DNA of 34,511 nucleotides, from NCBI GenBank assembly GCA_009922495.1, contig RFVQ01000003.1:1-34511 (forward strand). Direction: 5' to 3'. This DNA is from Chitinophagia bacterium (lineage in GTDB: Bacteria; Bacteroidota; Bacteroidia; Chitinophagales; Chitinophagaceae). Under the pieces are notes generated by a model that had not been told where the DNA came from, ran no database searches, and saw nothing but the letters and a program-made list of their open reading frames with translations. The position numbers and the translations under genes are program-made. Positions within the stretch are counted from its first letter, which is position 1, and each line of letters opens with the position of its first letter. Below, in pieces: positions 9,608 to 18,700 of the stretch.

Positions 9608-10780
9608 ATGCAGAAGATCAAGGTATTTGTGTTATTATTTATCCTGTTTTCAGCTGTTTTTTATGTTTTAGACAAAAGGTTTGAGCCTCATCTGTTGAAA
9701 CCTGTCGAAAAATCAGTTGTATTGACCATGCCAACTGACATGACGCTCAATGATATAGACAGGTCAGTTCAGCGGTCCAGTAAAAAATACTTCGAAGAAA
9801 CTTTGAAAAGAAGTCGTTTCAATGGTGCCATTCTGGTTGCCAGGAATGGTAAAATCGTTTTTGAGGAATACAGTGGGCTGAAAGATGTGTTGAAAGGAGA
9901 TGCCATTGATTCAAGTACCGCTTTCCACCTTGCCTCTGTGTCTAAAACCTTTACAGCCATGTCCATTTTAAAACTAGCTGAAGAAGGGACTGTGCTCCTG
10001 GATGAGAGTGTTTCTAAATATTTGGCTGGCTTCCCTTTTTCAAATATCTCCATCCGAAACCTCTTGAGCCATCGAAGCGGTTTGCCCAACTATGTTCATT
10101 TTGTTGAGAAACTGGGTTGGGATACCCACCGGTATATTACCAACCAGGATATACTGAATCTCATCATACAACATGCCGAGAAATTAAAACCCGGTCGACC
10201 CAACGCCTACTTCGATTATTGCAATACCAACTATGCCTTGCTTGCATTGGTTGTTGAAAAAGTAGCGAAAACCAGTTTTGCAAAATTTCTGGACAGCTCT
10301 TTCTTTACACCACTGGGGATGACCCATAGCTTTGTATTTGACACCACTCAATCCAACAAAGTTTTACAATCCTATAAGTTCAATAATCGCAGGGAGCCCA
10401 TGATGTTTTTGGATGCCGTTTATGGAGACAAGAATATTTACAGCACTCCAAGGGACATGATGAAATGGGACTGGGCGCTGCTTCCAGGAAATCTTTTTAC
10501 GCAACACACATTGGAGGAGGCTTTCAAAGGATACAGTTATGAGCGCCGGGGGCTTAGGAACTATGGATTGGGATGGCGCCTCTATGAAATGCCCAGTGGA
10601 AAGAAAATAATTTATCACAATGGCTGGTGGCATGGCAACAACACCGTTTTTAGCCGACTTCCAGCAGATTCTACTGTCATCATTGTTTTGGGAAATAAGT
10701 TCAACAGAAGTATTTATCAGGCCAAGAAAATTGCCGGAGCCTTCTCCGGATATGGCATTCAATTGGATGAAGATGATTGA
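9608..10780 (+). CDS. Serine hydrolase, beta-lactamase (class C / penicillin-binding) family
   Basis: SxxK motif ASVSKTFTAMSILKLAEEG, YCNTNYALL (YxN), HNGWWHGNN (HxG region); N-terminal hydrophobic segment. Confidence 0.88.
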   Translation: MQKIKVFVLLFILFSAVFYVLDKRFEPHLLKPVEKSVVLTMPTDMTLNDIDRSVQRSSKKYFEETLKRSRFNGAILVARNGKIVFEEYSGLKDVLKGDAIDSSTAFHLASVSKTFTAMSILKLAEEGTVLLDESVSKYLAGFPFSNISIRNLLSHRSGLPNYVHFVEKLGWDTHRYITNQDILNLIIQHAEKLKPGRPNAYFDYCNTNYALLALVVEKVAKTSFAKFLDSSFFTPLGMTHSFVFDTTQSNKVLQSYKFNNRREPMMFLDAVYGDKNIYSTPRDMMKWDWALLPGNLFTQHTLEEAFKGYSYERRGLRNYGLGWRLYEMPSGKKIIYHNGWWHGNNTVFSRLPADSTVIIVLGNKFNRSIYQAKKIAGAFSGYGIQLDEDD

Positions 10781-11654
10781 TGTTCCAAAAGATCTTCGGC
10801 TATTGGACAGGAATCATTTGTTTGAAAAAAGCATAGCGCATGCTCGAAGCATCCTCAAAGACTATGATCCTTTTGTGCACAAAGGAAATCGGGGACATTT
10901 GGGACTCATAGCAGGTTCAGATGGCATGGCTGGTGCTGCAATCCTGTCAGCCATGGCAGCCAACAAAAGCGGATTGGGAAAGCTTACAGTAGGCATACCC
11001 AGGAAGTACGAACTTTTGATTCACCAAACCATACCCGAAGCATTGGTTAGGGAACAAAACGAACTTCTTTTCTCAAATCCTTTTCATGCCCTTGCCATTG
11101 GTCCGGGTATTGGATTGTCCCCATTGTCCGAAAAACTATTGGATTCAGCCATTTCCTCCCAAAAGGCAATGGTATTGGATGCCGATGCCTTGACCCTTTT
11201 GGCACGCAATCCTGCCTATTTTAAATCATTACCCGGCTCTTCCATTCTGACCCCACACCTTGGAGAATGGGAAAGACTCTTTGGGAATTCCGATGATGAT
11301 GAATCAAGAATAATCACTTCAATTGAATACTGTAATAAATACAATATCAACATATTAATAAAGGGTCATGTATCCGTATTTGTTACTGCAGATGGTAATT
11401 TTTACCTGAATGGAACCGGCAATTCCGGCATGGCCAAGGCCGGGAGCGGAGACGTCTTGACAGGTCTAATAGGAGGCCTTTTGGCACAGGGTTACTCAGC
11501 CGCCGAGGCAGGTATTCTTGGTATGTTCATCCACGGAATGGCGGGTGACCTAGCCCAAGAGGTACTCGGGTCTGATTTCATGACTGCGACAGACCAGATT
11601 TACTATCTTTCCAAGGCTTTTAAATGCCTAAGGATTAGTGACGCAAATCCTTGA
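10767..11654 (+). CDS. nnrD: ADP/ATP-dependent NAD(P)H-hydrate dehydratase (stand-alone C-terminal YjeF/NnrD type)
   Basis: HKGNRGHLGLIAGSDGMAGAAILSA, LAIGPGIGLS, MVLDADALTLLA, LTPHLGEWERLFG, NSGMAKAGSGDVLTGLIGGLLAQG. ATG at 10767 or 10773, overlapping the upstream CDS. Confidence 0.9.
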   Translation: MKMIDVPKDLRLLDRNHLFEKSIAHARSILKDYDPFVHKGNRGHLGLIAGSDGMAGAAILSAMAANKSGLGKLTVGIPRKYELLIHQTIPEALVREQNELLFSNPFHALAIGPGIGLSPLSEKLLDSAISSQKAMVLDADALTLLARNPAYFKSLPGSSILTPHLGEWERLFGNSDDDESRIITSIEYCNKYNINILIKGHVSVFVTADGNFYLNGTGNSGMAKAGSGDVLTGLIGGLLAQGYSAAEAGILGMFIHGMAGDLAQEVLGSDFMTATDQIYYLSKAFKCLRISDANP

Positions 11655-11680
11655 TTATTTGCATGTTTTGCTTATTTTTG
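11651..11680 (+). promoter_or_regulatory. Predicted Bacteroidota housekeeping-type promoter for hppA: TTG (11651-11653)-N19-TATTTTTG (11673-11680)
   Basis: Matches the TTG / TAnnTTTG -33/-7 consensus with 19-nt spacing, 55 nt upstream of the hppA ATG. Confidence 0.5.
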
Positions 11681-11734
11681 CACCCCCAAAGTCGATACTT
11701 TGGTTACCTCGAATCAAAACGAATTGAACTGTTT

Positions 11735-14149
11735 ATGCAAAATCTATTCTACCTCGTTCCAGTTATGGGTCTGATAGGCCTGATCTACACCATTGTCAAA
11801 TTCAATTGGGTATCCAAACAGGATGCAGGTTCTGACAGAATGAAAGAGATCAGCAATTATATTGCTGAGGGCGCAATGGCCTTTTTGAAAGCCGAGTGGA
11901 AGATATTAGGATATTTTGTGGTGGTAGTGGCTTTGTTGCTGGCATTTATGTCCACCAGCAATCCCAACTCCCATTGGAGCATTTCCCTGGCCTTCATTTT
12001 TGGCGCTTTCAGCAGTGCCCTGGCAGGGTATATCGGAATGAAAGTGGCTACCCAGGCCAATGTGAGAACAGCCAATGCCGCCAGAACCAGCCTTTCCAAA
12101 GCGCTGAATGTATCTTTTACCGGAGGTGCAGTGATGGGTCTGGGTGTTGCAGGTTTGGCGGTACTCGGACTTGGCGCCTTGTACATCATTTTGAAAGAGG
12201 TTTTTGCACCAGGAAGTGCTGCCAATTCTGAGGATATGGTGAAGACAATTGAAGTGTTGACCGGATTCTCTTTGGGTGCAGAGTCTATTGCACTTTTTGC
12301 CCGTGTGGGGGGTGGTATTTATACCAAGGCCGCTGACGTGGGTGCCGATCTTGTGGGAAAGGTTGAAGCGGGTATTCCAGAGGACGATCCCAGAAATCCT
12401 GCTACCATCGCTGATAATGTTGGGGATAATGTAGGTGACGTTGCCGGTATGGGTGCTGATCTTTTCGGTTCATATGTAGCCACCGTCTTGGCTACCATGG
12501 TATTGGGTCAGGAAACCACTTCTGTAGACAATTTTGGTGGATTTGCCCCTATCCTTCTTCCCATGCTGATCGCTGGTGTGGGAATTCTATTCTCGATCAT
12601 TGGAACCTGGTTTGTCAGGGTTAGTGATGCTGCGGGTATCAGCACAGACAATGTCCAAAAGGCACTGAACATGGGCAATTGGGGATCAATTGTGCTTACC
12701 GCCATTGCTTGTGCAGGTCTGGTTTACTATATTCTTCCAGCTGAAATGAGTCTTAGAGGCGAAACATTCACCAACAATGGTGTAATGGGCGCCATCATTG
12801 TAGGATTGGTTGTAGGTACTTTGATGAGCATCATCACTGAATATTATACTGCCATGGGCAAACGTCCGGTCCTTTCCATTATCCGACAGTCCTCTACTGG
12901 TCATGCAACCAATGTTATTGGCGGTTTGGCTGTGGGAATGGAATCAACCATGTTGCCCATCCTTGTTCTGGCTGGCGGTATTTGGGGGTCATACGCGTGT
13001 GCAGGTCTCTACGGAGTTGCCATTGCAGCGGCCGGTATGATGGCCACAACTGCGATGCAGTTGGCCATTGATGCATTTGGCCCTATTGCTGATAATGCTG
13101 GAGGTATTGCTGAAATGAGTGAATTGCCCAAGGAGGTTCGTGAAAAAACAGATGTATTGGATGCTGTGGGAAATACCACTGCTGCCACCGGTAAAGGTTT
13201 TGCCATCGCTTCCGCTGCGCTTACCGCTCTTGCGCTGTTCGCTGCATATGTGGGTGTTGTCAACCACAATGGTTACAAAATGGACGGTATCGATATTTAC
13301 AAGGCTGATGTATTGGCTTCCTTGTTTGTTGGAGCCATGGTGCCTTTTATCTTCTCTTCACTAGCCATCAGGGCAGTAGGACAAGCAGCCATGTCAATGG
13401 TAGAAGAGGTTCGCAGGCAGTTCAGAACGATTGCCGGTATCATGGAAGGTACAGGTAAGCCTGAATATGACAAATGTGTTGCCATTTCAACTGAAGCATC
13501 TATCAAAAAAATGATGCTTCCAGGAGCTATCGCCATTGTATCTCCTCTGGTTATTGGATTCATCATGGGCCCAGAAGCGCTTGGCGGATTTTTGGCTGGT
13601 GCTACTGTAAGTGGCGTTTTGATGGGAATGTTCCAGAACAATGCCGGTGGTGCATGGGACAATGCCAAGAAAAGCTTTGAAAAAGGGGTTGAGATCAATG
13701 GAGAAATGTATTACAAAAAATCTGACCCCCACAAAGCATCTGTTACAGGGGACACCGTAGGGGATCCTTTCAAAGATACTTCTGGCCCTTCCATGAACAT
13801 CCTGATCAAATTGATGTCCATTGTTTCACTGGTTGTAGCTCCTACCCTTGCTCAATTGCATGAGTCTAAAGCTGTGGCAACAGAGACCAAAATTGAAAAG
13901 AATATCCAGATATCCGTGATGAGCAATGACACCACGCAATCTGAAACAGTTATCACAGAAGGCCCTAATGATGGTTTGATTCAGGCTCTCCAGGCAGATG
14001 GACTGATGCCAGAGGGTTCTGTTGAAATCCATTTTGAAAATGGCAAACTGACCATCAATGGAAAAGAAGTGGACGCCTCTCCATACAAATCCTATCTAAA
14101 AGGTGATAAGATGGACATCAAGATTGACTTGAAAAAAATGGAGAAATAA
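11735..14149 (+). CDS. hppA: Membrane-bound cation-pumping pyrophosphatase (M-PPase)
   Basis: Multiple TM helices; [56 protein letters not shown] signature; [22 protein letters not shown] suggests the K+-dependent class. ATG at 11735 ([12 protein letters not shown]) chosen over the earlier ORF start. Confidence 0.96.
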   Translation: MQNLFYLVPVMGLIGLIYTIVKFNWVSKQDAGSDRMKEISNYIAEGAMAFLKAEWKILGYFVVVVALLLAFMSTSNPNSHWSISLAFIFGAFSSALAGYIGMKVATQANVRTANAARTSLSKALNVSFTGGAVMGLGVAGLAVLGLGALYIILKEVFAPGSAANSEDMVKTIEVLTGFSLGAESIALFARVGGGIYTKAADVGADLVGKVEAGIPEDDPRNPATIADNVGDNVGDVAGMGADLFGSYVATVLATMVLGQETTSVDNFGGFAPILLPMLIAGVGILFSIIGTWFVRVSDAAGISTDNVQKALNMGNWGSIVLTAIACAGLVYYILPAEMSLRGETFTNNGVMGAIIVGLVVGTLMSIITEYYTAMGKRPVLSIIRQSSTGHATNVIGGLAVGMESTMLPILVLAGGIWGSYACAGLYGVAIAAAGMMATTAMQLAIDAFGPIADNAGGIAEMSELPKEVREKTDVLDAVGNTTAATGKGFAIASAALTALALFAAYVGVVNHNGYKMDGIDIYKADVLASLFVGAMVPFIFSSLAIRAVGQAAMSMVEEVRRQFRTIAGIMEGTGKPEYDKCVAISTEASIKKMMLPGAIAIVSPLVIGFIMGPEALGGFLAGATVSGVLMGMFQNNAGGAWDNAKKSFEKGVEINGEMYYKKSDPHKASVTGDTVGDPFKDTSGPSMNILIKLMSIVSLVVAPTLAQLHESKAVATETKIEKNIQISVMSNDTTQSETVITEGPNDGLIQALQADGLMPEGSVEIHFENGKLTINGKEVDASPYKSYLKGDKMDIKIDLKKMEK

Positions 14150-14174
14150 GCTTGCAACAAATTCATGATACGAT

Positions 14175-14209
14175 AATAAAAAACCCCTTCTGCGAAGGGG
14201 TTTTTTATT
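14175..14209. terminator. Bidirectional intrinsic terminator between convergent hppA and the lipoprotein gene
   Basis: aataaaaaaccccttc-tgc-gaaggggttttttatt: perfect 16-bp inverted repeat, 3-nt loop, U-tract available on both strands. Confidence 0.88.
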
Positions 14210-14225
14210 GCGTTTTCAAGTAAAA

Positions 14226-14672
14226 TTATTTGCGGGCAACCTTGAATGTTTTGGTTGCGGTATTGGTTGCGGTTTTCTGAGAAGAAACCACAACCGATAC
14301 GTTGTACAAGACACCCGATGCGAGTGTGCCGGTAGAAATATCATTGGCTGCTACTGTTGATTTCACATTCTTGCTGTCAAGCAGGGTACCATTGTTATCC
14401 TGCTTCGTTGCGATATCAATACTGATGCCAGAACTGGGCATTTTCGAAGTCAAGCTAACTTTGAAAGAATATGTGCCCGACAAAGATGTTGCAGTCGTAG
14501 TGCCTGGATCAGGGTCTAAACTAAAAGCAATATTTTCTTCCACTTCAACGGGTGGAGGTGGAGGGGGTGGTGTTGGAGGTGTTGGGGTAGAACCGCCTTT
14601 TTTTCCGCAGGAGGCTAAAATTGTTGTCAACAATACAAGTATAAAAACATTCTTTCTAAACATGCCTTTCAT
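14226..14672 (-). CDS. Putative lipoprotein with proline-rich stalk and Ig-like C-terminal region
   Basis: Signal peptide with lipobox (TTILASCGKK), PTPPTPPPPPPP linker, beta-rich C-terminus. Confidence 0.75.
   Translation of the reverse strand: MKGMFRKNVFILVLLTTILASCGKKGGSTPTPPTPPPPPPPVEVEENIAFSLDPDPGTTTATSLSGTYSFKVSLTSKMPSSGISIDIATKQDNNGTLLDSKNVKSTVAANDISTGTLASGVLYNVSVVVSSQKTATNTATKTFKVARK
14549..14590 (+). repeat. G-rich low-complexity tract (GGTGGAGGTGGAGGGGGTGGTG...) encoding the proline-rich linker on the minus strand
   Basis: Direct reading of cgggtggaggtggagggggtggtgttggaggtgttgggg. Confidence 0.7.
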
Positions 14673-14702
14673 TTTTATAAAAATACAGAGTTCTTGTCTT
14701 TT

Positions 14703-15719
14703 TTACCAAATATTCCTTGGACAAAGATCGCCATATACATTGTTCAGGGTAAAACCCAAAACAATTTCATGGGTACCGCGGTTCATGGTACTCAAAAGAT
14801 ATTTCCCCCTATTGAGGTCATACGCATAACTTACGTTCAACGTATGGGCAATATTCAATCCTACCATACCAGAAAAACCATCGCCTTTTCTGAAATTACC
14901 TCCGATCCACATCAAATCCCTGTATTGCGTTTTTAGGTTCACATCAACCCCCAATGGGATTCCCGCTATATACCTCACCATAGTCGAGGGCAGGATTGAA
15001 ATATCATTGCTTAGCTGTATACGATACCCAGCGGTCATAAAAAGATGGGGAATCAAAGTTGATTTATAGATTGAACTGTCCACCAAATTCAATCGAACCG
15101 GTATGATTTGCTGTGCAGAAAGTCCTGCAAAGTAATTTGAGGAATACAGCCATAGACCGGCATTCATTTCAGGCTTGATTTTGGTCAAATTGCTGGTAGA
15201 ATTGCCAATGGCTGGATCAAAAGGGGTAGCCAGTGTAATTTTACTTTGATTGATATTAAAGGAAGATAAGCCTAAACCAAAACCCGCAGCAAGACTGGTT
15301 GTTGCAGACAATCCCATATGGTAGGAATATGTCCCATAGGTGGTGGTTCGGTTTATGTAACCTGTAGCATAGTTAATCACTGTAAGGCCTACTCCATGAT
15401 GAGGAGGAGCTGGAGTATAATTGGCCCAATACTCTCTGCCCCTGGGATTTTGTCCTTTCATGTCAAAAGAAGAAACTGATTCACGGTAATCTTTTTTGCC
15501 TATTGATCCGTGAACAGTAGCATACAAAGTCTTGGGGGCTCCCTCAATTCCCAACCACTGGTTTCTCATGCTCAACTTGACATCAATATAATTCTCTATG
15601 CCACCAATAGCAGGATTTACTATGTAGTTATTCATAATATACTGCGTATAATGTGGGCGTTGTTGAGCCTTAACACATACTATTGATAAAATGAATAAAA
15701 GGGTTATACAATTTTTCAT
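14703..15719 (-). CDS. Type IX secretion system membrane protein, PorP/SprF family
   Basis: Signal peptide then QQRPHYTQYIMNNYIVNPAIGGIENYIDVKLSMRNQWLGIEGAPKTLYATVHG, the classic PorP/SprF N-terminus; directly downstream of a T9SS cargo gene. Confidence 0.93.
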   Translation of the reverse strand: MKNCITLLFILSIVCVKAQQRPHYTQYIMNNYIVNPAIGGIENYIDVKLSMRNQWLGIEGAPKTLYATVHGSIGKKDYRESVSSFDMKGQNPRGREYWANYTPAPPHHGVGLTVINYATGYINRTTTYGTYSYHMGLSATTSLAAGFGLGLSSFNINQSKITLATPFDPAIGNSTSNLTKIKPEMNAGLWLYSSNYFAGLSAQQIIPVRLNLVDSSIYKSTLIPHLFMTAGYRIQLSNDISILPSTMVRYIAGIPLGVDVNLKTQYRDLMWIGGNFRKGDGFSGMVGLNIAHTLNVSYAYDLNRGKYLLSTMNRGTHEIVLGFTLNNVYGDLCPRNIW

Positions 15720-15721
15720 GC

Positions 15722-18700
15722 TTATTTAATAATGGTTACATATCCTGCTATCTTTCGCCTACCCGACTTGGGATCAATTACATAATAGTAAGTACCGAAC
15801 GGAAGTGCTTTTCCATTACTGGTTCCATCCCATTTGTTTGCATATCCAACAGACCGATAGACCAATTGTCCTTGTGTAGTATATACTTCAAGAACACATC
15901 CAGGATATTGATCAAGATACTTTATTTCCCATTGATCATTTACCCCGTCACCATTGGGGGTAAAGGTATTGGGAGGTTTTGGAAGTTTTAAAACAGTAAC
16001 CAAGAGATCGTCAGTGCTTGTACAAGCACCCCTACCGGTCACACTCAAAGTATAAACAATATCCTCTTGTGGCTTTACCACCAGGGGTTGCAGAATATTC
16101 ACATCAGACAAATACGTTGCGGGACTCCAGCGATACACCAAAGCATCCCCAGAGGCTGCAGCGAAAATTTGTTTTTGACCATCGTCCAACACAAATAGAT
16201 CAGGCCCTGCTGAAATCTTGGGATATGGATGAATTATAATTTGTTTACTTGTTGTATCTGAGATACAACCTTCAGAAGACTTGACCCACAAAGAAATCAA
16301 GAAGCTTCCGGAAGCCCTGTGTTGATACAATGGATTTTTTTGGGTATCTGTGGCTCCATTTCCAAAATCCCAGTTCCATTCACTGATCGGTCTTACAAAC
16401 CCCGTACTGGTATCAAGATATTGTATGTCCTTTCCCAGACAAACCGAATCAAGACTGCTAAATCCTGCTTTGGGCTGAGGGAAAACATCCACCAGTACTT
16501 TGGCAATTGAATCAATGCATCCATTGCTCGTTGTTGCGACCAATTTTATGTTGTAAGCTCCCAAAGCAGAAAAATAATGAAGACCATCTTTGGCAACTGT
16601 AACGGAGGGATCCCTTGTATCACCATATGTCCACTTATAGGTCAGCAAAGATCCTGTACCATCTGGAACATCTGTATTGTTCAGAAATACCGCTTTACCC
16701 TCAGGTAAACAGACCTTGGGCAAGGTAAAATTCACGATGGGCAATGGATTTACTTTGACTGGCACCACTTTGGGGATACTGGTACAACCATTGGTGGTGA
16801 CAACATCCAAACTGGCATTATAGGTATTGTAGGAAGTGTATGTATAGTTCTGAGGGCTGCCATTGTTTACTTTCCTTACAGCTGACCCATCTCCAAAAAT
16901 CCAATTCCAACTGACAATCGATCCTGCATTTGCAATAGATTTATCAGTAAATGTAATGGCGTTTTTCTCACAGGTAATGTTAGCAATTGTAAAATCTGCC
17001 GTTGGCCTGGGCCAAACAATGATATTTCCCTTGGTCTCAGAAAAACATCCTTTGGAGGAAGTAAATCGATAGATTATTTCATGGGTGCCAGGTGTAGCCA
17101 GTGCTGGGTCAAAAACACCACTTGTACTGACCCCATTTCCTTTAAAAGTTTCAAATCCAGGGGGTATTCCTGATACATCCGTGAAACTTGCCTCGTTTAA
17201 TCTCCGTGGTTGAGCTTCCAGGCAAATTCCTTGCAATGATTGCATGCTTACCAAAGGACTTCCTTTGACAACAATGGTCTTCAATTCATCATCCACACAG
17301 CTCCCGCCAGAAAATGCCCTGATACGGATGGTGAATGTTTTGGTTGCCTGGTTGAGAAAATCGCTATAAAGATTGGTATAAATCTTGTTAACCGATGGAT
17401 TATCATCGGAGACAAAAGTAGTTGGACTGTTTAGATAATCCCAATAGATTTCCAGCTTGGAAACAGTACCAAAATCAACGGTGGACAAATTTTGGATACC
17501 AACACTGGTATTGCTGCAAAGCGAATCTGATCTTAAAACAGTAAAATCTGCTTTAGGGGTAGCCCCATTCACGGTGAAAGACTGAGAAAGTGAACTGATG
17601 CATCCTACAGAACTGGTTGATTTTAGAACAACTGTATATACCCTGGCTGCTGAATATTTATGTGTTGCCAATGTGCCCGTTCCTGCATCAGGGTTTGAAC
17701 TGCTTGCATTGGGGTCACCAAATTGCCATTCATGGCTCAATTTCTGTAAGGTGTCGGCCAGTGTTGTTGTACTTTTGAATTCTGCAAAAGCATCGTTCAA
17801 ACATACTTCAGGAAGTGTGAAACCCACATTGGGCTTGGGATTGATCCTAACAGTCTTTAGCAGTGTATCACTCTTGCAACCTTTTGAATTTTCTACCATC
17901 AAGCTGATCACCTGATCACCCCATTGGGTAAAGACGGTAGAAATAACAGCAGCTGGATCCGTGATATCCAAGGAGGATGCCGTAGTGCCTAATTTCCAAT
18001 TCCATCGTTTGATGGACCCTACATTGGCAACAGCTTCTTGTAAAAAACCAACCGTTTCTGTAGCACATGCCGGATCCACCATTCTGAATTGTGGAGTAGG
18101 AAGTGGATGAATCGTAAAAGACTTTGAAATCGTATCACTGACACAACCATCAGCAGTAAACCCATGCAAGGTGGCAGTATAGGTGCCGGGGGCATTGACC
18201 TTTATCAATGGATTTTTCAAAGTATCTGATGTGCCGTTGGAAAAAGACCAGTTCCATTTTTTCAATACCCTTCCCTGAGGGTTGATCAAATCATTGAATT
18301 GTGTAGACTCGCGCAGGCAAACTTCTGGCGTCACAGTAAAATCAGCCTTGGGTTGAGCATATACTGAATTTAATATTTGGGTAAGAGAATCAACACAGCC
18401 ATTGCCTGAGGTAACTATGAGTTTTACATTGTAGGGTCCGATAGTAGAATATCGGTGAACAGGAGACGATACAATAGCGGTGTCAGGATTGGAAGCATTG
18501 GCGTTGGGGTCTCCAAAAAACCATTTATAAGAAAAAGCAGCACTGGTTCCGTTGGAGATGGAAGATGCATCCGTAAAATTGGCTTTGCCATCGGGAAGAC
18601 AGACAATGGGTATACCAAAAGAAACTTTTGGATTAGGATAGTTGGTAAAGGTTAATCTTTTTTCGGGACTTAAACAGCCATTTGCTGTCTTGACTTTCAA

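Noticed and set aside
10620-10766. N-terminal extension of the nnrD ORF (MAGGMATTPFLADFQQ...)
   Set aside because: Overlaps the beta-lactamase-family CDS in another frame and is not NnrD-like; the start at 10767 or 10773 fits better.
9608-10780. Possible antibiotic-resistance beta-lactamase
   Set aside because: The SxxK/YxN family fold covers many esterases and peptidases; there is no basis to claim resistance.
11651-11734. N-terminal extension of the hppA ORF (MIICMFCLFLHPQSRYFGYLESKRIELF)
   Set aside because: This region contains the predicted promoter and leader hairpin; M-PPase homology begins at MQNLFYLVP (ATG 11735).
13297-13698. 133-aa minus-strand ORF (and 11857..12225, 12989..13267) inside hppA
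   Set aside because: Antisense to a highly conserved membrane pyrophosphatase; composition explained by the complementary strand.
14302-14829. 175-aa plus-strand ORF with poly-Gly stretch
   Set aside because: Antisense of the proline-rich lipoprotein and the PorP/SprF 3' end; the glycine run is just the complement of the CCN codons.
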